NCBI RefSeq assembly: GCF_020905345.1
Contig: NZ_JAJJMO010000001.1
Span: forward strand, 1,178,001-1,242,000
Origin: Flavobacterium pisciphilum
GTDB lineage: Bacteria; Bacteroidota; Bacteroidia; Flavobacteriales; Flavobacteriaceae
Direction: 5' to 3'
Length of the DNA stretch: 64,000 nucleotides
Of the stretch, positions 56,561 to 64,000 are shown piece by piece (the stretch's first letter is position 1; the number at the start of each line of letters is the position of its first letter). Under the pieces are notes generated by a model that saw only the letters and a program-made list of their open reading frames with translations, was not told where the DNA came from and did no database searches. Made by a program: the position numbers and the translations under genes.

Positions 56561-57037
56561 TTAATAGGCATATAAAAAGTTGCTGTCATAAAAAAAAGTT
56601 ATTCCATAAACTACTCCAAAAAACAAAGCCATGTATCCTGCTAATGGCACTGTTCTTTTCTCTTTATTGACTGATAAAACAAAATGTAATAACAATGAGA
56701 AAAATAATGAAAATAAAAACAATACAAAAAAGGAAATTATAGAAAAGGAAAAAGAAATAAAAACAAAAAATAATACATCACCTAATCCTAAAGATTTTTC
56801 AAACTCTATCCCTCTTAGTTTAGTGTAGCCATAACAAACTATTAATAAAAAAGAAACGAATATTAAATTAACTCCACTATTAAGTAAAACAATGTTAATG
56901 GGTAAGATTGTAAGTTGTATTGTAAAAGCTAGAACTCCAATTAATGGATATAAAAACCAATAAACCAGCCGGTCTTTACAATCCTGATATAATATTATAA
57001 AAAATAAAATAATCAATAAAAATTTTAATAATAACAT
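56561..57037 (-). CDS. Short prepilin peptidase (A24, GspO/PilD-like)
   Basis: 158 aa, membrane protein with about six helices. The two catalytic aspartates are visible: D19 in LYQDCKDRLVYW and the GxGD site in KSLGLGDVLFF (D87). The cysteine-rich N-terminal methyltransferase domain of E. coli-type PilD is absent, so this is a peptidase-only enzyme, as in archaeal preflagellin peptidases and in TadV. Overlaps the pseudopilin gene by one base and is followed by the ATPase at 3 bases. Expected to cleave the pseudopilin encoded just upstream. Confidence 0.88.
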   Translation of the reverse strand: MLLLKFLLIILFFIILYQDCKDRLVYWFLYPLIGVLAFTIQLTILPINIVLLNSGVNLIFVSFLLIVCYGYTKLRGIEFEKSLGLGDVLFFVFISFSFSIISFFVLFLFSLFFSLLLHFVLSVNKEKRTVPLAGYMALFFGVVYGITFFYDSNFLYAY

Positions 57038-57447
57038 TAGTCATTTACTATTTGTTTTGGAACCCCATTCTGATCAATTTCCCAAACATTAAAAACACCA
57101 TTACCATTAAAATCAGTTATAGCAGTAGCTTTTACTTTAAATTCATTATTGCTCGCTTGTACAATTTCATATACATAATTTGCACTACCATTATCTTTTG
57201 TCGTTTTGGGAGCTTCAAAATCAATCTCCACAAAATCTGGGCTGTATTTAGAATACATGAAATAGTATTGTTTTTCGGCATTGTATATCGCTTTTAGCTG
57301 TACTTGCGCCTCTACACTTTTAGCTTTTGTAATTAAAGGCATCAAATTAGGTAAAGCTATTAATAGTAATATTCCAATAATTGCCAATACAATTAACATT
57401 TCTTGGAGATTAAAGGAAGGGAATTTTTTAACAAGGAATTTTTTCAA
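57037..57447 (-). CDS. Major pseudopilin, GspG-like, with Ser at the cleavage site
   Basis: 136 aa class III pilin-like protein. Basic leader MKKFLVKKFPS, then F12-N-L-Q-E16 with the essential Glu at +5, followed by the hydrophobic helix (MLIVLAIIGILLLIALPNLM) continuing as KAKSVEAQVQLKAIYNAEKQYY, as in GspG. The residue before the cut is Ser11 instead of the near-invariant Gly. The C-terminal globular part ends with FNGNGVFNVWEIDQNGVPKQ, whose D/N-rich loop is like the calcium site of GspG. It is the first gene of the operon and the only pilin-like gene seen. Confidence 0.9.
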   Translation of the reverse strand: MKKFLVKKFPSFNLQEMLIVLAIIGILLLIALPNLMPLITKAKSVEAQVQLKAIYNAEKQYYFMYSKYSPDFVEIDFEAPKTTKDNGSANYVYEIVQASNNEFKVKATAITDFNGNGVFNVWEIDQNGVPKQIVND

Positions 57448-57469
57448 AACAAAAAAGATTTAGTATGGG

Positions 57470-57477
57470 CAAATATA
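57470..57477 (-). promoter_or_regulatory. -7 element of the T2SS-like operon
   Basis: TATATTTG on the minus strand, an exact TAnnTTTG match. It predicts a start near 57464 and a leader of about 17 bases before the pseudopilin ATG at 57447. Confidence 0.65.
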
Positions 57478-57747
57478 TAGATTTTATTGAAAAAAAGTCA
57501 CATAATAATAAATAAGAAATTACACATTAATTTACCGAAAAAAAAAATGAGTAATGATTAACAAAATCAATCCTCATACATAAAACACATAAAGTCATAT
57601 TACTTTTAATTTAAACTACATTTTTTTTACATCAGTAAATAAAAATTTTAAATCAGACGACATTACAAGAAAGTAAAATACTATAAAAAAACAAAGATTG
57701 GTATTCCCTAAAAAACCCATTTTACATTAAAAACAATACAATATAAC

Positions 57748-57778
57748 TTGTTAAAGTAATATAAAAGCTTTAACATTG
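57748..57778 (+). promoter_or_regulatory. Promoter of the OmpH-lipoprotein-RHS set
   Basis: TTG (57748-57750), 20-base spacer, TAACATTG (57771-57778; one mismatch to TAnnTTTG). Initiation near 57784 would leave about 18 bases before ATG at 57802. Confidence 0.5.
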
Positions 57779-57801
57779 CGCAAAATTAGCTAAATAAAAT
57801 A

Positions 57802-58335
57802 ATGAAGAAAATTCCTTTATATGCTGCAATTATAGCAGTGTTTTTAAGTATTGTTGCAATTTATTTTGCAAAATCAAGCTCACAATTAGTCTATGTTGAT
57901 GTTAATAAACTAATTATAGGGTATAGTAAAACAAAAATTGCTAAAGCCGAGTTTGATAAAAAAGCCAATCTGATGAAAGCAAACGTTGACTCATTAGTTG
58001 CAAATTGGCAAAACGAATTAAAGAACTACGAAAAAGAAAGAGCGTCTTTATCTCCAAAAGAGTTAAAGCTAAAGCAAGAATTACTTGGTAATAAACAACA
58101 ACAAATTAATGGATACCAAGAAGCAATTCAGAAAAAAATACAAGAAGAAGACAAAAAAGTAACTCAAACTGTAATTAATGATATTAACGATTACATTAAA
58201 GAGTACGGAAAAAAACATAACTATAAAATCATATTTGGTGCCAGTGGTGGTGGAAATATCATGTATGCTGATGAATCTACTGATTTAACTGAGCAAGTTT
58301 TAAAAGGACTTAATGCAGAATATGATAAAAAATAA
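57802..58335 (+). CDS. OmpH/Skp-family periplasmic chaperone-like protein
   Basis: 177 aa. N-terminal hydrophobic anchor or signal (IPLYAAIIAVFLSIVAIYFA) followed by VYVDVNKLIIGYSKTKIAKAEFDKKA and a long charged coiled coil (about 55-130), then a return strand KKHNYKIIFGASGGGNIMYADESTDLTEQVLKGL, the C-terminal half of the Skp body. Skp/OmpH trimers hold unfolded outer-membrane proteins in the periplasm. The uncut-looking N-terminus may keep it membrane-tethered. It is the first gene of the RHS set, overlapping the lipoprotein gene. A dedicated chaperone for the huge RHS protein is an attractive but unproven idea. Confidence 0.85.
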   Translation: MKKIPLYAAIIAVFLSIVAIYFAKSSSQLVYVDVNKLIIGYSKTKIAKAEFDKKANLMKANVDSLVANWQNELKNYEKERASLSPKELKLKQELLGNKQQQINGYQEAIQKKIQEEDKKVTQTVINDINDYIKEYGKKHNYKIIFGASGGGNIMYADESTDLTEQVLKGLNAEYDKK

Positions 58336-58924
58336 CCTTTTATTACTTCTTTTATTATTACTTCTAACTTCCTGTAACAAAACTTTTGATAATCAGGAAG
58401 AAATGTATGATTATATAAAAGATGAAGACAACGGATACTGTTATAAAAAAACGGTTAATGGTGTTGATTATATACTACAATACAGACCGACAGATTTATT
58501 AGTTCAACAAGATTTAGAAAACAAAACTAATCCAACTGAAATAAATAGACTAAGACAGAAATATAATAAATATTTATATTTCAACTTGTCTATGTCTAAG
58601 AATAATCAGGAATTACTAAATGGAGTTGCAAGAGATAAAACTAAATTCGGTCAAATGGTTACTGATTTAGCCTTTAGAATGGAAGAAAAACTTCACGTAT
58701 ATACTCCTACAAAAGACACTTTAGCATTAGCCGATTTTATTTACCCTAGAATGTATGGTATGAGTAGTTCTACATCCATAATGATTGTGTATCCCCGAGA
58801 CAATAAATTTATTAAACAAGACTATCTAAACTTTGTTATTGAAGATTTAGGGCTTGATACTGGAGATATTAAATTCAAAATAAATACCAAAGCACTAGAA
58901 AAAGAACCTCAATTACGTTTTTAA
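58322..58924 (+). CDS. Small lipoprotein beside the RHS gene, function unknown
   Basis: 200 aa from ATG at 58322 (an alternative ATG is at 58313). Lipobox LLTSC after a poly-Leu helix, then NKTFDNQEEMYDYIKDEDNGYCYKKTVNGVDYILQYRPTDLL. Contains a second cysteine and a conserved-looking central VARDKTKFGQMVTDLAFRMEEKL. No recognised family. It overlaps the end of the OmpH-like gene by 14 bases and is followed 10 bases later by the RHS-like gene, so it is part of the same transcript. It may assist surface display, but that is inference. Confidence 0.75.
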   Translation: MIKNNLLLLLLLLLLTSCNKTFDNQEEMYDYIKDEDNGYCYKKTVNGVDYILQYRPTDLLVQQDLENKTNPTEINRLRQKYNKYLYFNLSMSKNNQELLNGVARDKTKFGQMVTDLAFRMEEKLHVYTPTKDTLALADFIYPRMYGMSSSTSIMIVYPRDNKFIKQDYLNFVIEDLGLDTGDIKFKINTKALEKEPQLRF

Positions 58925-58934
58925 TATTAGCCTT

Positions 58935-61900
58935 ATGATTACATACAAAAAGCACCATCGCCTTATTGCCACTTTTTTCTTGTTGATTTTTTTCCCAACT
59001 TTAATACCAAATAATCTATTTGCATCAAATAATGGACCTAAATCAGCTGAAGCAGCAAGCTTTGAGCCTGTTGATGCAACTGATATGGTAAATCTAATCA
59101 CAGGCCAATATAGTTATGTATTACCTTTACTTAATGTCCCTAGTCCAGAAGGAGGTTATCCAATAGCTATGGCATATCATGCTGGTATAGCATTAGATCA
59201 AGATTCATCATGGACAGGATTAGGATGGAACGTAAACCCTGGCGCAATTGAACGAAACATTAATGGTTACCCAGATGATTATAATACTGCAGTTATTAGT
59301 GAGTATTTTTATGACTCTTCAAAAACTGATAAAATTTCATCTGTATCAGTAGGATATTCAAATGGCGCTTTTTCAGTTGGATTAGGTTTCAATTGGAGTA
59401 ATAGTCAAGCTGTTGGTGGATTCGTAAGTGTTGGTGCTGGTTATACAGATCAAGCAAGTGGTGCAGGGGGTGGTGCCAATGCTTCTATTGGATTTGGAAG
59501 CTCATCAGGAAATGCCTCTGTAGGTGTTGGTATAACTACTGCAGGTGGATTAACAGTAGGAGCAAATTTAAATTCAAATGGCAATTTAGGAGGCAGTATC
59601 GGTTATTCAAATAATACAAATGGTGAAGGCTTTTCGTTAGGATACAATTCTTCAGGCACGTTTTCCTATGGAGCTACTTTATTGTCTGGAAATAACAATA
59701 CATCATCCCTTGAGGTAAGCCTCTCCTCAGGAGGGATAGGAATAAATGGAGGGGTAAAAAATCGTAATAATCAAAACAAAACAGTAGGAGGAGCTGGGAC
59801 AGGAATACGTCTATCTTTCAATCATACAATCAATATGGGAGATTACAGTACAAAATCTAATGGATGGATAGTACCTATTATTGTACCTACACAAATAGGA
59901 ACCTTTAGTTTAAGCTTTGGTAAACAGGAATTTACATATTACCTTTCAACGAATAAAGAATCGGTTGTAAATGGAGTATTAAATTTCAACAAAGTACAAG
60001 AATCCTATGTGGTCTCTACTCGAGATGCAAAATTACCAAATACTACAGGTAATAATTTAGTTAAATCATTTGAGAACTTAAATAGTGCTATCGTATATCG
60101 AGACCAAATGCTAATCAAGTATCCCAATTTATCTACAACTATATATTCGGGTTCTAATTCAAATAGTGAGCCTCAAATAGTACCATGGACAGATCAGCAG
60201 TTAAATATTCCTGGTTACATTTTTGAGAAATCAACAGGAGACATACACGAATTCTCAATAGAGAATACTCTCAATATAGAAAACAATAACCTTGTCTTAC
60301 CTAGCAATGATAACTTTAGTGCAAATTCTCAAGGGTTATCAGGAAATTTTAGATCTATTTTGTATGAGAATGGAGCGCTAAAAGGACTCAGTAATTATGA
60401 AAACAAAAATGGTTTTAAATTAATTTATTCTGCTCCTGACCAAGGTTATTTCCGTAACAAACCAGATTTTTATTTTGATAATGAAATAAGTACATACTTA
60501 AACACTACAGATGTAAAAACAATATCTCAAAATTCAGATTTAAATAAAAAATTTCCTTATGAACATTATTCATCAGGAGAAGATTATGGAAAACTTAAAA
60601 GAGTTACATCTAAAAAAATTGAATATTGGTTAAATAGTGATTTAGTAAAAAATTTATCTCAATTAAAAGATAGAGGCTTTTTAGATACTAATGCAACAGG
60701 GATTGACAGGTCTAAATTACCCGTAGATGGTATTGGTGCATTCTCAATAACTGCCATTGATGGTAAAACTTATCATTATTCATTACCTGTTTATAATCAT
60801 GAAATTATTACACGAACTTTTGGAATGATTAATGGAAAAACGGAAGAAAACCAAGCATATATGGAGAAAAGACAATTGGAACCATTTGCCACACATTGGT
60901 TATTAACTGCTATTACAGGTCCTGATTTTATAGATAATGGTGACGGAATTGCTGGAGATGGAGATTTAGGTTATTGGACAAGCTTCGATTATGGCTTATG
61001 GTCAGATGCATATTTATGGTCCGCTCCTGATAATAAAGAGTATTTTACAGATGATTCAAACTCTAACATAAAGACTTGGATTAAAGGAAGAAAACAAATA
61101 TATTATTTAGATAAAATAAAAACAAGGACCCATACTGCAATATTCTTAAAAGATGAAAGAAATGATGCAAAGTCAAAAGAATGGGAATATAAATCGGTCA
61201 TACATGAAAATAAACGTGAACAACGTGAGTCTGACTTTGTCACTAGGTTTATAGTGCCTTCCCAAAAACTTCTAAAACTAAGTAAGGTCCTATTATTTAA
61301 AAATGAAGACATAAACATAAATAAGAATCATGGAGTTGATTCAAATACAAATATTGATATTAATTATAGTAAGAATTATAATTACACACAATCAAACACG
61401 TTAAGAAACTCGGAACTTTATAATAGTTTTTACTACAATAAAAAAGAACTAGCTCCAATTAACAAATATGATAACATAATTGATATTGGTGACAATTGGG
61501 AACAATACATTTCTAAAGCAATAAAAATAGTCGATTTAAATTATGATAATTCCCTACTCAAAGGGGAAGGCTGTTTAACATTAAAATCTGTAAAATTTAG
61601 AGGAAAAGGCGGTTCAGATATCTTACCTCCTTATCAATTCGAATATAATAATGAGAATGTACAATTAGCAGATTTAGATAATGTATCTGATGGCTGGGGG
61701 TATTACAAGAATAACCCTTCAAATTGGTCTCTGAAAAAAATAATTACTCCACAGGGTGGAGCAATAAAAATAAATTATGAGAGTACAAAATTTAAAAGTC
61801 TAACTAAAGCTGCATTAGAATTTTCAAATAAAAGCTTAACAAAATTTAAAAGTACTGTACCCACAAATCAATTGTTGATAGATGGTGTAAATGAAAAAGT

Positions 61901-64000
61901 AATAATAGACATAGGTTCAATACATAACTATCCCATCTCATTAAATCAATCAGTAAAAATTAATTTCACTTCTTTTTTTAGAAGACAAATTGGGAATAAC
62001 ATAGTAATAACAAAATATCAATATGCCGGTAACGGGCATATTTCTTTACTTGAAAACACTTTAGGAGCTGGTAAATATGAAGTTACATTCGACAATCCTG
62101 TAACAAGTGAAATCATATATAATTCACAATTAAACAGTTCTATATATAACAATGATGATATAACAATCAGTATTGATTTAGATGGGAATCCCACATTTGA
62201 AGGTGGTGGTACTCGAGTTTCAAAATTAGCAGTTAGTGATGGTTTAAATGAATATAGTACAGACTACAAATATGGATTAAATGAAGACGGTATAGGTTAT
62301 GTAAGTTTTGTCCCATATGCTCAAAATATCACTAAAGAGCTACCTTATAGTTCGGAATTACCAGCTCCAAGGGTTATGCACGATTACGTATCAGTTGAAT
62401 TTAAAAGCACAAATAATAAATCTAATGGTAAGATTCGTTATAAATTTAATGTAATGAAAGAAAAAACTCCAAATAAAATTAAATATGGAGATTTCTTTGA
62501 GATTGAAAAGAATGAAACCTATTTCACCAATAATTCAGGTAAAAATGTAAATATAAGTTCAATAACCTTGAAAGATAATTTAGCTGCAATTGGCCAATTA
62601 TTAGAAGTTTCTACTTATAATTCAGAAGGGCATCTTTTAAGTAAAATTTCCAATAATTATTTTTCCAAAAATGAAATTCCGAATAGCATTGGTATTTCAA
62701 AAGAATCATATCAATCTTACAAAACAGTTGATTATCTATCTCCAAACATTAATGATAAATGGTTAATAAACACATCAACTAGAATAAAATATCCAAATAT
62801 TATTAAATCATCTACAGAGCAAAGTAATGGATATACATATTCATCTCACTTTTTAGATTATGATGAAATTTCTGGCATTTCTAAAGAGCAAGTGATGAAA
62901 TCAAGCGATGGCCAATCCTATAAAACAAAGATAATCCCAGCATTCCGTATTTACCCAGAAATGCAAACTTCAAGAAACATGTTATCTCAAGTTGCAGTTA
63001 ATTATGATTATATTTTTAGTAAAGCTGAAAATAAATGGAAAGAAACTGGAGTAGGTATAACCACTTGGAGTAATAATTGGAGCTACAAAAGCATAGATGG
63101 TACTTTAACTCCAGTAACATTTCCTGATGGAAGCTCTCCTACGTATTGGAGTGAAGTTGCTAGATATGCAAAAAAAATAATTTGGAGAAAACACAAATCA
63201 TATATTTGGAATGGTAGTAAAGATTCTAATGGTTTATTTCTCAATTATAATAGTGAAAATCATGATAATTTTAATTGGAATATTGGAGTTCTTAACATTT
63301 GGACTGGTTCAATAGGTGTTGGTTCACAACCAACCCAATGGAAACAAACTTCCGAAGTTACATTATATGATCATTTTTCTAAACCATTGGAGATAAAAGA
63401 TGTCAATGGGAATTATGCATCCAGAAAAATGGGTGATAATAACACAAAAGTAATAACCTCTGGTAATGCTAGTTATAGTGAAATGTTTTTTGCAGGAGCA
63501 GAAAATGCGCCTCTTTCAAATTTCCCTACTTATCTTGAATCAGAAGTCGCTATGATAAATGCATCTAGAAATACATTATTTTATCACACTGGAAAATATT
63601 CAGTTGCTACAACCTCAAATTCTCAATTTGGAATATCCATGAAAAATGGCGAGCATAGACCTGGTAAATATAAAGTATCTGTTTGGGTAGAAAAAACTAA
63701 TGCTGCCAAAGCTCGTATAAATAACAATGGTAGTATAATTGATTTCACAGAAACATACACTGCTGGTAATTGGATTTTAAAAACTGGTTACGTAAATGTA
63801 CCAGTAGGGGCTTATTCGGTATATGTCACTTCTGCAGATGGATCAACTGTGTATTTTGATGATTTAATGATACGCCCAGTAGCATCTTCTATCACTGGAT
63901 ATGTTTATAATGAATGGGATGAATTAACACATATAATTGCTAATAATGGTTTAGCCACACGATTTGAATACGACGCTGCAGGAAGGTTAATAAGAACTTA
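58935..64000 (+). CDS. Very large secreted RHS/YD-repeat protein (3' end beyond window)
   Basis: At least 1688 aa, still open at the window edge. Signal peptide to about residue 30 (ending NNLFA). A conserved N-terminal domain follows (about 45-105: DMVNLITGQYSYVLPLLN, SPEGGYPIAMAYHAGIAL, SWTGLGWNVNPGAI), then a Gly/Ser/Asn-rich repetitive beta region (about 135-290). A long middle part is rich in beta strands. Near the visible end is a carbohydrate-binding-like sandwich (about 1540-1650, RPGKYKVSVWVEKTN, YFDDLMIRPV) leading into the first YD-repeat motif FEYDAAGRLI. Related flavobacterial proteins end in variable tips, often toxins; the tip and any T9SS sorting signal are not visible here. 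Frame was checked from both ends. Confidence 0.88.
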   Translation, partial: MITYKKHHRLIATFFLLIFFPTLIPNNLFASNNGPKSAEAASFEPVDATDMVNLITGQYSYVLPLLNVPSPEGGYPIAMAYHAGIALDQDSSWTGLGWNVNPGAIERNINGYPDDYNTAVISEYFYDSSKTDKISSVSVGYSNGAFSVGLGFNWSNSQAVGGFVSVGAGYTDQASGAGGGANASIGFGSSSGNASVGVGITTAGGLTVGANLNSNGNLGGSIGYSNNTNGEGFSLGYNSSGTFSYGATLLSGNNNTSSLEVSLSSGGIGINGGVKNRNNQNKTVGGAGTGIRLSFNHTINMGDYSTKSNGWIVPIIVPTQIGTFSLSFGKQEFTYYLSTNKESVVNGVLNFNKVQESYVVSTRDAKLPNTTGNNLVKSFENLNSAIVYRDQMLIKYPNLSTTIYSGSNSNSEPQIVPWTDQQLNIPGYIFEKSTGDIHEFSIENTLNIENNNLVLPSNDNFSANSQGLSGNFRSILYENGALKGLSNYENKNGFKLIYSAPDQGYFRNKPDFYFDNEISTYLNTTDVKTISQNSDLNKKFPYEHYSSGEDYGKLKRVTSKKIEYWLNSDLVKNLSQLKDRGFLDTNATGIDRSKLPVDGIGAFSITAIDGKTYHYSLPVYNHEIITRTFGMINGKTEENQAYMEKRQLEPFATHWLLTAITGPDFIDNGDGIAGDGDLGYWTSFDYGLWSDAYLWSAPDNKEYFTDDSNSNIKTWIKGRKQIYYLDKIKTRTHTAIFLKDERNDAKSKEWEYKSVIHENKREQRESDFVTRFIVPSQKLLKLSKVLLFKNEDININKNHGVDSNTNIDINYSKNYNYTQSNTLRNSELYNSFYYNKKELAPINKYDNIIDIGDNWEQYISKAIKIVDLNYDNSLLKGEGCLTLKSVKFRGKGGSDILPPYQFEYNNENVQLADLDNVSDGWGYYKNNPSNWSLKKIITPQGGAIKINYESTKFKSLTKAALEFSNKSLTKFKSTVPTNQLLIDGVNEKVIIDIGSIHNYPISLNQSVKINFTSFFRRQIGNNIVITKYQYAGNGHISLLENTLGAGKYEVTFDNPVTSEIIYNSQLNSSIYNNDDITISIDLDGNPTFEGGGTRVSKLAVSDGLNEYSTDYKYGLNEDGIGYVSFVPYAQNITKELPYSSELPAPRVMHDYVSVEFKSTNNKSNGKIRYKFNVMKEKTPNKIKYGDFFEIEKNETYFTNNSGKNVNISSITLKDNLAAIGQLLEVSTYNSEGHLLSKISNNYFSKNEIPNSIGISKESYQSYKTVDYLSPNINDKWLINTSTRIKYPNIIKSSTEQSNGYTYSSHFLDYDEISGISKEQVMKSSDGQSYKTKIIPAFRIYPEMQTSRNMLSQVAVNYDYIFSKAENKWKETGVGITTWSNNWSYKSIDGTLTPVTFPDGSSPTYWSEVARYAKKIIWRKHKSYIWNGSKDSNGLFLNYNSENHDNFNWNIGVLNIWTGSIGVGSQPTQWKQTSEVTLYDHFSKPLEIKDVNGNYASRKMGDNNTKVITSGNASYSEMFFAGAENAPLSNFPTYLESEVAMINASRNTLFYHTGKYSVATTSNSQFGISMKNGEHRPGKYKVSVWVEKTNAAKARINNNGSIIDFTETYTAGNWILKTGYVNVPVGAYSVYVTSADGSTVYFDDLMIRPVASSITGYVYNEWDELTHIIANNGLATRFEYDAAGRLIRT

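Larger units (their letters stand above)
57448..57801. other. Divergent promoter region between the T2SS-like operon and the RHS gene set
   Basis: A 354-base, very AT-rich region with no gene. It holds a minus-strand -7 element TATATTTG (57470-57477) for the pseudopilin operon and a plus-strand promoter, TTG at 57748-57750 then 20 bases and TAACATTG at 57771-57778, for the OmpH-like gene. Confidence 0.6.

Noticed and set aside
58913..59101. Small minus-strand frame at the start of the RHS gene
   Set aside because: It is antisense to the signal peptide and conserved N-terminal domain of the RHS protein, with no independent support.

Overview
The window is low-GC DNA from a member of the Bacteroidota, almost certainly Flavobacteriaceae and close to Flavobacterium. 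Supporting signs are the TAnnTTTG -7 promoter motif (with TTG about 19-20 bases upstream in the clearest cases), near-absence of Shine-Dalgarno sites, an arginase-type HutG, BshA (bacillithiol synthesis), a short methylglyoxal synthase beside pfkA and gapA, a Bacteroidota-type LptD and TamB, and RHS-like and NVGIGT-type fibre proteins. No plasmid or phage backbone, insertion sequence, CRISPR array, tRNA or rRNA gene was seen.

Layout. 1-3.1 kb: the end of a LytS-type histidine kinase, its LytTR regulator and a FucP-like sugar transporter. 3.1-5.1 kb: a transaldolase-like aldolase, a structured intergenic repeat, an SDR oxidoreductase and the SRP RNA gene with a textbook promoter. 5.1-10 kb: a glutaminyl cyclase lipoprotein and two histidine-degradation enzymes (HutI, HutG), with a long leader, a 37-residue basic protein and a coiled-coil membrane protein between them. 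10-17 kb: a RhlE-type helicase, a TPR hybrid histidine kinase, a dicarboxylate symporter, chorismate synthase and an LpxH-like phosphoesterase. 17-28 kb: cell-envelope and redox genes (PrcB-like lipoprotein, BshA, two Fe-S proteins, MlaD-like protein, amidase, LptD) and RidA. 28-32 kb: the pfkA-gapA-kinase-mgsA sugar cluster. 32-45 kb: TamB, tRNA and rRNA modification genes, an M43-type protease, an AI-2E exporter and a VanX-type dipeptidase. 45-50 kb: an SRPBCC protein, a DHA2 exporter and a lipoprotein pair (zinc metalloprotease plus repeat protein).

The most unusual part is 50.1-64 kb. A minus-strand operon encodes a pared-down type II secretion or type IV pilus-like machine: one pseudopilin, a short prepilin peptidase, a GspE ATPase, a secretin, and GspL-like and GspM-like proteins. 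The last gene before the terminator is a fibre protein with a duplicated 61-residue module. No GspF platform protein or minor pseudopilins are present. Diverging from the same 354-base promoter region is a plus-strand set: an OmpH/Skp-like periplasmic protein, a small lipoprotein and a very large secreted RHS/YD-repeat protein that runs off the window end. I infer, without proof, that these form one surface-delivery locus in which a minimal T2SS-like machine handles the fibre and/or the RHS protein.

Several gene starts are not at the first possible ATG. Promoters or terminators settle some of them (hutG, the hybrid kinase), and TamB has no ordinary start codon able to supply a complete N-terminus.
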